This document shows positions 22,774 to 33,624 of a stretch of 64,000 nt of DNA, piece after piece. The stretch is from Theocolax elegans. Its lineage: Eukaryota; Arthropoda; Insecta; Hymenoptera; Cerocephalidae. Made by a program: the position numbers and the translations under genes. Location: NCBI GenBank assembly GCA_026168455.1, contig CM047426.1:51009229-51073228 (forward strand), read 5' to 3'. The notes below the pieces were generated by a model. It was not told the origin of the DNA, searched no databases, and worked only from the letters and a program-made list of their open reading frames with translations. Each line of letters opens with the position of its first letter. Position 1 is the first letter of the stretch.

Positions 22774-22971
22774 TCAATTATTTACTTCAAGAGAATTTAT
22801 ATTTGGTAAAGCTTCGACTTTTTTCACTTTTATATAACTTGGTTCTGGATATCTATGGAAAATATGTCTAGCTACTGTTCTATGAACACCAAAATTTTTT
22901 AAGTTTCCTAAAATTTCCCATAACGACTTTCCTTTGAAGTGCGTTGTTCGGCCAATGTATTTATAGGGCAT
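22774..22971 (-). CDS. Mitochondrial ribosomal protein mS34-like, first exon
   Basis: 65 codons, MPYKYIGRTTHFKGKSLWEI... then HRYPEPSYIKVKKVEALPN. The start, the GKSLWEILGNLKNFGV core and YPEP fit my memory of the N-terminus of insect mS34 (MRPS34), a small-subunit protein of the mitochondrial ribosome. The family is about 170-200 residues, so this is partial. A possible donor (GAA/GTAAAT, about 22785) lies just before the stop, so the stop is probably intronic and further exons would lie at lower coordinates; I could not find them. The only NRF-1-like promoter motif in the window lies about 440 bases upstream, which favours a real first exon over a dead copy. Confidence 0.5.
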   Translation of the reverse strand: MPYKYIGRTTHFKGKSLWEILGNLKNFGVHRTVARHIFHRYPEPSYIKVKKVEALPNINSLEVNN

Positions 22972-24785
22972 ACTTTAAAAAGTATTGTCTTCACAATTTA
23001 AGTACACTAAAGAATAAGTTTTCTGTGTATTAAAACTCGATTTGTTTTTTACTTAATAACATAAATAATATGCTGAGTCGTTGGGGAAGTAAAACTCGAC
23101 CGACCCGATCCCAGCCTGGAAAAATGCGAATTTGTCAATAAAAAAAATACTAATCAAAAGATTTTAATTTGCTCAATTTACTAAAATTATTTTCATCAAT
23201 AGCTCAGCTTTGTAATTATTGAAATTAATTAAATAAATAATTTCGGACTAGCGTACTTCTGCGTATTTTAATTTGCTCAAGCTGGCAAAAGATAAATCAA
23301 GACTTTGTTTAAATTGCTTAAGCATTAAATGCATTGAAAAATCATTAATTAATTATTTAAACAATAAAATATTGTCGAAGTAAAGAGAGTAATTAGAAGA
23401 TACTGACTGCGCATGCGCATCACTCGCGTAAGCTTTCATTTACCGGGTCCATTTAAATCTGCAAATTATATTTATCAAAAAAATTAAATTTTATGTTTTT
23501 ATCATAATATTTATTTTTAATCTCTCTTTACACTTAATATTTAGAAAAAATAGACTTAATTATTTGAGATTAGGACAAGAAGTTATTCGTTTAAAAAATA
23601 TAGACCTTTAAAAGTTATTTCATTCTTAGATTTTATTATTATTTATTTGTAACATTCAATTTTTATTCTTTAATTAGTTTATCCGTAAAAGTCTATTAAT
23701 AATATTTGGCTTTTTTTCTTTATTATGCTTCTAATAACATTTATAAAAGCTATTAATAATAATTTAAGGACTCAGAAAATGGGCATTTGCTAAATTCTTT
23801 TCTGAACAAAATAATGCATTTTTTAAAAAGTCCTATCCTTCAGACCCTTGGGCCAGTCATATACAATATACCCAAATTTTTAAATTTAATTACAATTTTT
23901 TCGTTGAAAGTTTGTCTTTTTTTACTATAATAATTGACGACCATATATTATTTATTCAATTATTATAACAAAAACGATTTCTTTCTCAAGAAAGTAAAAA
24001 CGTCGCGCTTTTCCTTATATGTTTGAACTATCTAATATTAATTTTTTCAGATTTTTAATTCAAGATATGAAGTATGTAATTTTTTAGTTGAAACGTGGAT
24101 TACATACATCTATTAAATTAATAAATAATTATAAATCAAATTCAATCCTTTAATAACAACTGTTGAGGTGTGGATATAAAATGGAGAGAATTTTATTTAA
24201 TAATGATGTGGATTTATTTAACTACTACTTCTTATATACATCGACGTGTTTATTTGGCTAAGGCTCAAGCCAGAGAGCTCGAGTAGCAGTGAGAGCGTCG
24301 TATTGTCCGACGTCTCTCGCAGTATAGTCGTACTCACATACATACTGGAGAGGGGAGACTTACAAGTGTGTCTCCACTCACACTCATTAGCACGCTCACT
24401 TATTTCGGCGTGATTCACACTATACATGATTTACAATATTGAACTTGGTTTGAACTTGGGTATATAACAATATAAATGTATATTATATTTCAACAAAAAC
24501 AAATAAAAATAGTTTTATAGAAATTAAAAAAATTATATTTAAATATTTACGACGTATTATACATATTGTAAGGCTTTGTACGCGACGTAAACTCGTAAAG
24601 TCGTAAACCGAATTTTCGCGTCATTTACCCACTCACCATATCGCCATCGGGCGGCGAGCGGGCACAGAGTTCCAGACTCCAGTGGACCAGCGGTTAACTA
24701 TATATTTTTGGAGTAATCACGGTTATTAGGTAGCTATAAAAGTGTGCAGGTTGTGCAGGATGTGATCCTTTCATTGCAGCTTACG
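22972..24785. other. Upstream region of the mS34-like exon and AT-rich intergenic DNA
   Basis: Apart from the NRF-1 motif there is a GC-richer block at 24230-24420 with GAGCTCGAG and short CACTCACACTCA runs, and another near 24560-24700. Neither was assigned. No ORF with a recognisable product. Confidence 0.35.
23408..23419. promoter_or_regulatory. NRF-1 type palindrome
   Basis: TGCGCATGCGCA is a perfect match to the NRF-1 (ewg in flies) consensus YGCGCAYGCGCR, frequent in promoters of nuclear genes for mitochondrial proteins. It lies in a small GC-richer patch about 440 bases upstream of the mS34-like start on the minus strand. Function is inferred. Confidence 0.5.
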
Positions 24786-25821
24786 ATACATTTTTTGTAG
24801 ATCTAATAGATGGTAGGTTTTTCCATTTCCTTTTACTAATTGATTTTGCGATAGTATTACAATCACTTTGTAAATTAGCTAAAGCATGAGAAACTTGCCT
24901 TTTACGAATTATTGTATAAAGTAAATTACTACATTATCATCAAAGTGGCACTAAAACAAAATTTACTTATTATTTTTTTAAACAATCACATATAAGTTTT
25001 AAATTATTATTATTTATTATTTATTATTAAAAAAATGTACTTTAAAATTATGTTGTTAGATATTTCAAGTAAAAAGAATGCTAAATGAAGATTTGTTAGT
25101 ACAGAAAATAAAAACCAAGGTGTAGTAAAAGCTTCTAGTATATGAAGAAGTTTTATACTAGCAACCATTGATAAAGTTTTTAAATATAGTGAAAAATTAA
25201 TTAGAATAGTTAGCAAACAATCAAACAGATGTTGTAACCTTTGGTGACCTGTTGTTATGATTTTATAAAACATTGTGACTATAAAAGATCTGCATGTGTT
25301 CCTAAAGATAACATAAGATTTTTTAGTAATAATTTAAAATTATAGATTTCAAAAATAAGAATTTTGAATTTTAAATGTATCTTTAAAAATAAATTATCAC
25401 CTGAAAACACTGGTATATCCATTGATACTGTTGCTGAATAAGGTTTATTTAATCTAACACCAAAATTGCACTCTCCACTAACAAGCAGAAGAATGAATAC
25501 ACCAATGTACATTAGACCAACTCTTGCTATTGAATGAATACAGGGTATTAATCAAACTTTGCATTTTTTCTTTTATTATGAACAATTTATAACTTACATG
25601 ATCTGCTCGGGAATCATTCAAATGGTATAATATTGGAACTAAAAGCTCTAATACGTCTGAGCTCTTGAGGCCTGTGATGGCTCGGTCGGTAGGGCGTCGG
25701 GCTCGTAATCTGGAGGTCCCAGGTTCGATTCCTGGCCCCGACCTACTGATACAAGCACCACTGGGGAATGTATTTTCAACAAGTGCTTTCTTCACCAAGA
25801 CATCGTATGACCTCCGTCGCT
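24786..25821 (-). pseudogene. HID1 pseudogene fragment, left inverted copy
   Basis: Reading the minus strand: LELLVPILYHLNDSRADH up to 25598 (donor GTAAGT), then RVGLMYIGVFILLLVSGE and NKPYSATVSMDIPVFS (25526-25401), then HQRLQHLFDCLLTILIN, TLSMVASIKLLHILEAF and TPWFLFS (from 25302). The last exon (from 24950) contains FDD and, after a frameshift, IRKRQVSHALANLQSD. This is the conserved middle of HID1, a Golgi-associated protein needed for dense-core vesicle formation. Introns with GT-AG ends are kept. A lost base after the THADLL residues and a frameshift in the last exon make it non-functional. Bases 24942-25821 are duplicated in inverted orientation at 30302-31169. This copy continues further toward the C-terminus than the right copy does. 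Confidence 0.88.
25667..25821 (+). mobile_element. tRNA-derived SINE, truncated, inside the left HID1 copy
   Basis: A tRNA-like head has an A box (TGGCTCGGTCGGTAGGG) and B box (GGTTCGATTCC) with a CGT (Thr-like) anticodon region. Then come GATACAAGCACCACTG and CCTCCGTCGCT, where the sequence stops matching. The same SINE sits at the same codon in the right copy (30239-30456), so it was present before the segment was duplicated. Its tail is cut exactly at the edge of the inverted repeat. The acceptor stem does not pair, so it is not a functional tRNA gene. Confidence 0.85.
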
Positions 25822-26144
25822 AAAATAGTAAACTATTGTTGCTTATATAGATCATTAAGGATTCAAATTTGCAGATCCAATAATTCATACGCAATATCCA
25901 CCGATGGCAATTACGTCCAACTAATTCATTTCATACTAGACATGCCAAGGGAAAATATATACATTGTGTCATATAGTTGCTACAGAATCTGTTTTAACAA
26001 TGATAATCTACCATTGCGTAAAGTTATAAATATTTCTTGCGAACTAACAGCAACTCAAACTAGCAGTATTCAAGCGATTTGTGTGTATATAACTGTAAAT
26101 AATAAAAATTATATATGTAGCGTACCAAATTTGAACTTCTATTA
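25822..26144 (+). CDS. Unrecognised ORF fragment, transposon-associated
   Basis: About 107 codons open on the plus strand after the SINE, containing SNNSYAISTDGNYVQLIHF, NNDNLPLRKVINISCEL and NKNYICSVPNLNFY. The composition looks protein-coding, not random AT sequence, and there is no start codon, so it is the 3' end of something. I believe similar C-terminal stretches occur in uncharacterised insect transposon proteins, but cannot name the family. It is co-oriented with the transposase remnant that follows. Confidence 0.4.
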
Positions 26145-26892
26145 ATTTGCAATGATCTTTGTACATACGTGTATATATGTTATATAAGATGACATATGTC
26201 AAAATCTCATCTTATATCAAGATCAACAAGCTACTTGAATCTCTTAAATAATATATATTAATTTCTGATTCTCGGGAGATGGTTTTTAAATTTACCAATC
26301 CCACATAATTAAAAAAACAGATTTAGAAACGTTTCAGATATTTTTGATTTTTTTAAATTTCTTGTGAGACCTTACATGCGAAATTATTAAAAATCTAAAA
26401 TATCTAGAATGCTTTAAAACCTATTATTTTAATTAGTAGGTGGAAAATTTAAAAGACAACTCTCAAGAGTCTAAAACTAATTTTTTATTATTTGGGAGAT
26501 TCCGCAATGAACAAACTGTTACAAATAAACAATTAATTTATTGCTTTGATAAATAACTTAATATTTTTTTTTACTATTACACTGACTATTTTGTTCCCTC
26601 TTACCTCAGAACTTAATTTATATCGTGCATCCGGGTTATAATTTTTTTTATATGCCAAATATATATTAGCTAAATAAATAATTATATCAAAAATCATATT
26701 ATTGATAAATTAAATAATACATTCCCTAATTTTTTAAAAATTATGTAATTAAATTATGTAACGAAATTTCTTTACGTAATGAATTGAAACAACTAATTAC
26801 GTAAATAATTACTTACTTCTGTTACATAATAAATTATATGATTCTGTTACGTAACTTAATTATATATTTAAATTACATTCTTATTTGCAACA
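26145..26892. other. AT-rich gap, no gene
   Basis: No ORF of note. It ends in an acceptor-like TTATTTGCAACAG just before the transposase piece at 26893, so part may be an intron of that gene. Confidence 0.4.
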
Positions 26893-28413
26893 GGGTTGCA
26901 AGGTGTTAAACGTCAACAAGTGAAGAGTGATCTAAAAGAAAAAAAGCCAAAGGAATGGCGAAGAGAAATGGCAGACCAATTAATGGAACATGGAGATCCA
27001 GAACCACCCTTTTTATATACATTAGGAACTCTTCAGAAAGCTGCTCAAGAAGTCAAAATGGTACAGTTAGGCATAACTAAAGGTGCAACAGTTTGATAAA
27101 TATTAAAAATGATGTAGAATTTAATAAATTTATTCATAATATAGGATTCAATAAATTTTTTATAACTTACTGTTCTCCTGAACAAATAAGTATATACAAT
27201 GATATTTTAAGAATTTTAAACAATCCAGTATCATTAGATGCCACTGCAGTTCTGAAAATTGATAGACCTGGGGAAGATAGCAGTAATTTATTTTTATCAG
27301 TATTCAGTACGCACATTGAGAATCATATTGTTTCAGTAGCACAAGTCATATCGGAAATAAACGATTGTAATTTTTTATTATACTGGCTTAATGAATTTAA
27401 AAAATTGGGTGGTAATAATCCTAGTGAAATCACTACCGATATGGGTAAAGCATTACAAAATGCAATTGCTTTAGCCTTCAATAATATGACATTTCAAAAA
27501 TATAATGACCAATGTTTATTAATTTTGCAAAAAATAGAAAATTATTTTCAATTAAATACCAATTAAGAACAGACATAGCACATCTAGAACATGCTGTTAC
27601 GCAATGGCCTTGTGTAAAAAAAGCACCAAAGAAAGTTCAGCAACTGTATAAAAGATGTGTCGGATTTATGTCTACAATCGAAACTTTAGAAAATTTTTCA
27701 GCTTTTTTAAAGCCACATTGATTGTAGCAAATAGCAAAATGTTTGATACACAATGTGAGGAAGCATTGCAATATTTGATTATTAGAATTCAAACATTCAA
27801 ATTTGATGCAAATCTTTCAAGATCAATTCAAGAAGATAATGATAAATTTGAATTGAATAATACAATCGAAGAAGAATCAAACAATCAATGCCTTACATAC
27901 TTGTTCGTAGAAAATATTAAAAATAGTATTCAACAAATTAATTGCTCTGCTAACGAATTAGACTTTGCTATTCATTATTATTTGCCTGATTTTGTTGTTT
28001 CACTCTGTAATTTATGTAAGGAATTCCCATGCTGGACAAATACTATGTGTTCATACTTTATTAATAGTAATGAAGTAGCAACTTCAGCAAGGGCTGAAAC
28101 TTATTTTGGGCAAATAAAGTCTGAACTTTTAGAAAATAAAAAACCTATAAGAATAGATAAATTTTTAATTAAACATTGCCGCCAAATTGATATTGACATG
28201 AAAATTATACGTGCTGCAGTGAATAACGCTCGACTAAATAAAAAAAGTTCAGCAACAGTTAATAAAAAATGTCATGATGATCATCTCTTTGAAATTGAAA
28301 ATTGGAAGAATAAAGCTGATCTTGATATTGAGTATTTTGAATCAAATGAATTGTTATATGATGACTTAGACAATAAAACCAAAATCTTAGATCACAGCTA
28401 CTGTTTGTTGTAG
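26893..28413 (+). pseudogene. MULE-type transposase, frameshifted
   Basis: Pieces in successive frames: 26893-27088 (WRREMADQLMEHGDPEPPFL), 27093-27554, about 27557-27717, and about 27712-28413. Landmarks of the MULE-like DDE transposases found in many arthropods are present: SLDATAVLKI (first Asp), EITTDMGKAL (second Asp region), RTDIAHLEHAV (the R-x-D-x-AH motif) and SARAETYFGQIKSELL near the C-terminus. Splice-like acceptor TTGCAACAG precedes the first piece. Frameshifts near 27090, 27555 and 27715 make it dead. It lies between the two inverted HID1 copies. Confidence 0.75.
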
Positions 28414-28793
28414 GTCGAGGATCCAATTGCACAAAATGAAAAAAATAATCAAAATATTCCTGGTAATGATATAATAAATAATTTTAATGAACCTAATTTA
28501 ACTATGAAAACTTCTCAGAATTTACAAAAAATATACCGTTATCATCGTCAAAAATAAATCACGAAATTACACCAGAATCTAAGAAGAATAATAGTATAAA
28601 TTGTAATTTAAACAGTAATGAAAATAATGAAATATTAAATGACTATGTAGATTTTGATAGTAATCAAAGAGAAGATAACATAAACAATCATATATGAAAA
28701 GGAAAACAATAACAAAGTATCAGTAAATATAGTCAGAAAATAAGTAAAACTAAAAGTCGAGGAATATATGTAAGACCGGCTCCTGATTTTCAT

Positions 28794-29410
28794 TTGCATT
28801 TAAAAAAGACTGTTCATACTACTAAAGCAAAGACCTGTTCAAAAAAAGCTAACATTTTAAATGGGAACAAATTGAAGCCGATATTAATTCATGGTAATAA
28901 AATTACATTAAGGAATACCTGTGCCTTTGATTCCCTTTTTGAAATAATAAGTAACTGTTGCAATGTGCAATCTTTTAATAATTATTTACACAACATTAGA
29001 GATTATGGGGACGAACTTCAATATATGTGTTACCCTAGTGCCATATTACAACATTTTCAATCAGGCGTATTACCACTATTGTGTACACGAATAGAATTCA
29101 TATTCTCAGAACAATTTTACCGATAACAAACAATATTATTGACTGCGGAATTAATGTGGGACAAATGTTTGAATTTTTAATGGCAAAATATGATGCTACA
29201 AACGAAATAATAGACTGTCCTAACTGTAAACAGAACATTGAAATTAAAAAGTATGTCTTATCAGTGCCAAATCTATGTACGATTTGGAAAGAGCAGTACA
29301 ATCTTCTTAATGAAAAATTAAACAGTTACCTAAAAGAAAAAACATTGGTTTTGGAGTTTCATATAACCATACATCATTCACTGCTCCTTTGGAACCTTTG
29401 GTCAATGTAG
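28794..29410 (+). pseudogene. C-terminal Cys-protease-like/zinc module of the transposase protein
   Basis: Two overlapping frames (28794-29126, 29081-29410). The first has LRNTCAFDSLFEIISNCC, resembling the nucleophile box of papain-like or USP-type cysteine peptidases (N-x-C...S). The second has IIDCPNCKQNIEIKKYVLS, a CxxC zinc-ribbon half. In relatives this module follows the MULE domain in one protein. Here it is separated by about 380 bases of decayed, Asn-rich sequence and has at least one frameshift. Catalytic His and Asp were not located, and peptidase activity is not shown for the family. Confidence 0.5.
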
Positions 29411-29879
29411 CATTGCAAATTCTTATAGTAACTATATAGATCATGATACAAGTTGTGGAATGAACGTGGAAGAAGGAGCGGTTAGTGATAATCTTTTTAT
29501 TAATTGTTTAAGTTATATAAATCGACATAGAAAACTTAAAACCAAATCATGGGCAATGCAGATACCAAATTCAATTTTCGAAAAGTTGTAGTACATTTAA
29601 CATCTAAGACACAAGTAAGTAAAAGCCATTTCTTTATTTAAAAGTATCCTCAAATGTTTGACATTTAATCTGCCAAAACATTTGGTATGTTATTTTATTC
29701 ATTTTAATGTTTTCACTGAAATTCAAGCAATTGACTGCAACAATAAATTAATCGTTTTATCTATTCATTAATTAAGTTTTTTAACCGCAGATTTTTCTAT
29801 TTACTTTAGAACGTAGATTAATATACGATTTGAATTTTTAGATAATCAATGCATCTGATATACATTTTGGTAGTACCAA

Positions 29880-31169
29880 TTTTGATCAGAAAGTGTATCC
29901 AGTGTTCGAGATTTTTTACTTTGATACCAGCTTCAGAGATACGTGTTTTAAAGGAGAAAGCTCCAAGTTGCCTACATCGAGATGAAGGTAACGCCTTTAA
30001 AATTATGTGTGTAGATTATTATGTATCATCTTTAAGTATATATTATAAATTATGCTTTAATTAGATTTTCAGATTGTTTTAAAGGTATTAAAAGGTTATT
30101 AAATAATCCTTTAATGCAAACCTGCTTACCTAATTCAACAATGAAAGTTTATTTCCATCTAGAATTACTTATATTTTTTTGGAAATTATACAATTATAAT
30201 AAAAAAATCTTATACTATGTTTTAAAGAGCTCAGACGTTTTTTTTTCTATTTTTTAATTATTTTAACGTCGCTCTTTAATGCTCCCAAACCGGTGCTAAT
30301 CAGCGACGGAGGTCATACGATATCTTGGTGAAGAAAGCACTTGTTGAAAATACATTCCCCAGTGGTGCTTGTATCAGTAGGTCGGGGCCAGGAATCGAAC
30401 CTGGGACCTCCAGATTACGAGCCCGACGCCCTACCGACCGAGCCATCACAGGCCTCAAGAGCTCAGACGTATTAGAGCTTTTAGTTCCAATATTATACCA
30501 TTTGAATGATTCCCGAGCAGATCATGTAAGTTATAAATTGTTCATAATAAAAGAAAAAATGCAAAGTTTGATTAATACACTGTATTCATTCAATAGCAAG
30601 AGTTGGTTTAATGTACATTGGTGTATTCATTCTTCTGCTTGTTAGTATGGAGAGTGCAATTTTGGTGTTAGATTAAATAAACCTTATTCAGCAACAGTAT
30701 CAATGGATATACCAGTGTTTTTAGGTGATAATTTATTTTTAAAGATGCATTTAAAATTTAAATTTCTTATTTTTCAAATCTATAATTTTAAATTATTACT
30801 AAAAAATCTTATGTTATCTTTAGGAATACATGCAGACATTTTATAGTCACAATGTTTTATAAAATCATAACAAGAGGTCACCAAAGGTTACAACATCTGT
30901 TTGATTGTTTGCTAACTATTCTAATTAATTTTTCACTATATTTAAAAACTTTATCAATGGTTGCTAGTATAAAACTTCTTCATATACTAGAAGCTTTTAC
31001 TACACCTTGGTTTTTATTTTCTGCACTAACAAATCTTCATTTAGCATTCTTTTTACTTGACATATCTAACAACATAATTAAAGTACATTTTTTTAATAAT
31101 AAAATAATTTAAAACTTATATGTGATAGTTTAAAAAAATAATAATAAAATTTTGTTTTAGTACCACTTT
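29880..31169 (+). pseudogene. HID1 pseudogene fragment, right inverted copy
   Basis: Exon to 29987: FFTLIPASEIRVLKEKAPS joined directly to LHRDE. N-terminal sequence is thus fused to a mid-protein exon, about 270 residues missing. Exon 30073-30535: KGIKRLLNNPLMQTCLPNST, FHLELLIFFWKLYNYNKK, YYVLKSSD, [SINE 30239-30456], VLELLVPILYHLNDSRADH. Exon 30597-30724: RVGLMYIGVFILLLVS, then a 2-base insertion. Exon 30824 to about 31080: HQRLQHLFDCLLTILIN, LSMVASIKLLHILEAF. Exon from 31161 is cut at 31169. All junctions are GT-AG, so the source was genomic. Frameshifts and the SINE make it dead. The part 30302-31169 is the inverted partner of 24942-25821. Confidence 0.88.
30239..30456 (-). mobile_element. 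Full-length tRNA-derived SINE with 14-bp target duplication
   Basis: Flanked by AAGAGCTCAGACGT at 30225-30238 and 30457-30470, within a HID1 coding exon. On the minus strand: Thr-like tRNA head with A and B boxes, body with ACAAGCACCACTG, CTCCGTCGCTGATTAGC and GAGCGACGTTAAA, then an A-rich tail. The tail matches the SINE at 32662-33102 although the heads differ. Confidence 0.9.
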
Positions 31170-31173
31170 AACG

Positions 31174-33301
31174 CCCTGTTGACACGTGGTAAACCACGCG
31201 GTTTTACCATGTGGTTTTACCACGTGGTTTACCGCGTGGTTCGTCGTGGTTACCACGTGGTATGGGTGTAAATATGATTTTAGAATAATAGTGTAATGGA
31301 TGCAAATTTGAACGATTTACAGGATTGCAATAACAAATTAGATATTTAATACCGCATCATTCAAATAAGTAAGGTCAAAAAGTTTACAAGGTGTGGTTAC
31401 AACCAGTAGTGATTTTACCAGGGTTGTAATTAAATTATATATTTTAATTAAATTATATAATTAGCAACAACAAAATATATAAAGCCATAAAGTTTCACGC
31501 GATATAACCGTATGGTGAAACCACGTGGTAAAAGCGCGTGGTAAAACCGCGTTGTAAAATTGTAAAAATTATTTTAGAATATTCTAAAAAAAGAATGTGG
31601 ACTACTTATAGGATTTTAATTAAATTACACTTTCATCCTTAACGTAAAAGATTTAACCAATCCAGATAAGGGTAAACCTCGTAGTAAAACCACGTGGTAA
31701 AACCACGTGGTATGAAACCACGTGGTCAGTTTAAAAATTGTTATAGCAGGCAATTGTAAAAAATACGAATTTGGACTACTCATAGGATTGTAATTAAATT
31801 ATATTTTTATCCTTAATGTAAAAGATTAAACTATCCCAGACAAGGGCACACCGCGTAATAAAACCACGTGATAAAACCATGTGGTATAAAACCACGGGGT
31901 GAAACCGCGTGGTAAAGCACAGATTGAAATCAAGTAGTAAAATACTTAGTATTTATGGATAAGAAAGGATTTAGCAATCAAATTACACTACATTAGTAAA
32001 TTAATACAATATTTATTTGCGAATTGCAATTAACATTATTAATCTTTCAATTATACATATATATTCTTTATAAAACTAATTTTGTACTTACTTTATCAAA
32101 AAATTGACATAATATCCTCCGAAGTAATAATATTTTGCATCGTAATTTTGTAAGAGTTATTATACTATTAATTAAAAAGTTCGTACCTGTAGAATTAATA
32201 TTTTCCATTCAATTAATTCAATTTCATGTAAAACTACAGAGAAAAAAATATAAAAAAATTTTTCTAGACTTCTACGGACCAAAAGTAAGTATGTAGATAT
32301 ACTATTATTGTTAACATATATTTTTAACAATTTGGTATTTCTTCCGACAAGGAAATTTCAATAATTATGTAACAAAATCACATAGTTTTAAATTCTATTA
32401 CCTCGTGGATTACCACAAGCTTCTATCACGTGGTTTTACTACGCGGTTTTACCACGTGGTTTTACCACACGATTATGTCGCGTGAAACTTTTTGGTCTTA
32501 TATATTTTGTTATTGTTAATTATATAATTTAATTAAAATCTTACAATATTTAAATAAATAATTTAATTACAACCCAGGTAACATCACGTTGTAACCACTA
32601 CCTTAGTTTTACTACGTGGTTTACTACGCAGTTTTACCACGTAAAGTTTTTGACCTTACTTTTTTTTTTTTTTTGTTATTTAACGTCGCTCTATTTATGC
32701 TGCCAGGGCTAATCAACGACGGAGGTGAACGGTGTGTCTGTAAACAAAGCACATGTAGTTGAAACAGTGGTGCTTGTGTCCATTGGAAGATATCATTGGT
32801 CACTGTAATTAGTCTAATAATTACAGTTTCCTGTCCTCCCGATGGAACCACCGCAATCCTCTTTACATCTTCGCGTCCCTAACGTTCCCTATAGATCAGA
32901 TGCCCGTGCCTCTCATGCACTGAAAAATGCACGAAACGCACGCGCACCTGAACTGGCGTCACATTATAGTGACACGCCGAGCCACTGAGTCGCGGTGTTC
33001 GAAAAATGCACATGAAAAAATTTTAAGTGGTACACGTCTGGGATCGAACCCACGACCCTCGGTGTGAGAGTCGGGAGCTCTACACATGAGCCACCGCGGC
33101 TCTTTTGACCTTACTTATTTCAATGATACGGTTAAATATATAATTCTTTATTGCAATCCTGTAAGTTGTTCGAATTTGCATCCATTGCACTATTATTCTA
33201 AAATCATATTTACACCCATACCACGTGGTAACCACGACCAACCACGCGGTAAACCACGTGGTAAAACCGCGTGGTTTACCACGTGGTTTTTTTTAACAGG
33301 G
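31174..33301. mobile_element. Palindromic CACGTG-rich inverted-repeat element
   Basis: Ends CCCTGTTGACACGTGG and CCACGTGG...TTAACAGGG. Outer arms (31174 to about 31400 and about 33105 to 33301) are inverted copies, and the body holds about twenty copies of CCACGTGGT or one-base variants, often joined by AAA/TTT. The right arm is split by a SINE with a target duplication. No ORF. It abuts the cut end of the right HID1 copy at 31169, and no target duplication of the element itself is clear. CACGTG is the E-box/G-box core bound by bHLH factors. Confidence 0.8.
32662..33102 (-). mobile_element. tRNA-derived SINE (Val-like head), longer family
   Basis: On the minus strand: tRNA-like head with TGGCTCATGTGTAGAG (A box region), CTCACAC (Val CAC-like anticodon) and GGTTCGATCCC (B box). 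A body of about 300 bases follows, then ACAAGCACCACTG, CTCCGTCGTTGATTAGC, GAGCGACGTTAAA and a poly(A). Target duplication TTGACCTTACTT at about 32650 and 33105. It is inserted in the right arm of the CACGTG element. Confidence 0.87.
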
Positions 33302-33624
33302 TATGAGTATATGTAAAATATTACACACTCAGAGCTATTAATTATTGCTATTAATTAGTTTTATAATTTAGAGCACGTTCAAATTGAATTAAAATTATTT
33401 GTTTTCCAGATCTGTTTTATCCTTGGAGAAAGAATATTCTTTGTATTTGAAAATATACTGAAAATTAACATGTAATTGAGTTCGATTTGATGCCTGAAAA
33501 GAAAAGAATTATTATATTGGATAAGTTTATATAAAGTAAATTTAATATTTCTTTCATGTTTATTAATAGTATATCATAGAAACTTCTATCTTTATATGCA
33601 TGAAGAATAACAATGAAAAACATT
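33302..33624. other. AT-rich gap, no gene
   Basis: No ORF, repeat or element recognised between the CACGTG element and the palindrome. Confidence 0.4.

Noticed and set aside
25010..25273. Membrane protein gene on the minus strand
   Set aside because: The hydrophobic ORF is the HID1 exon, not a separate gene.
25681..25743. tRNA-Thr gene
   Set aside because: A and B boxes are good but the acceptor and anticodon stems do not pair, and it is followed by a SINE body.
24942..31169. Classical transposon with 870-bp terminal inverted repeats
   Set aside because: The HID1 sequence continues past the left edge (to 24786), so the edges are not transposon ends; the right edge is where another element begins.
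33035..33102. tRNA-Val gene
   Set aside because: It is the head of a SINE with target duplication; stems are imperfect.
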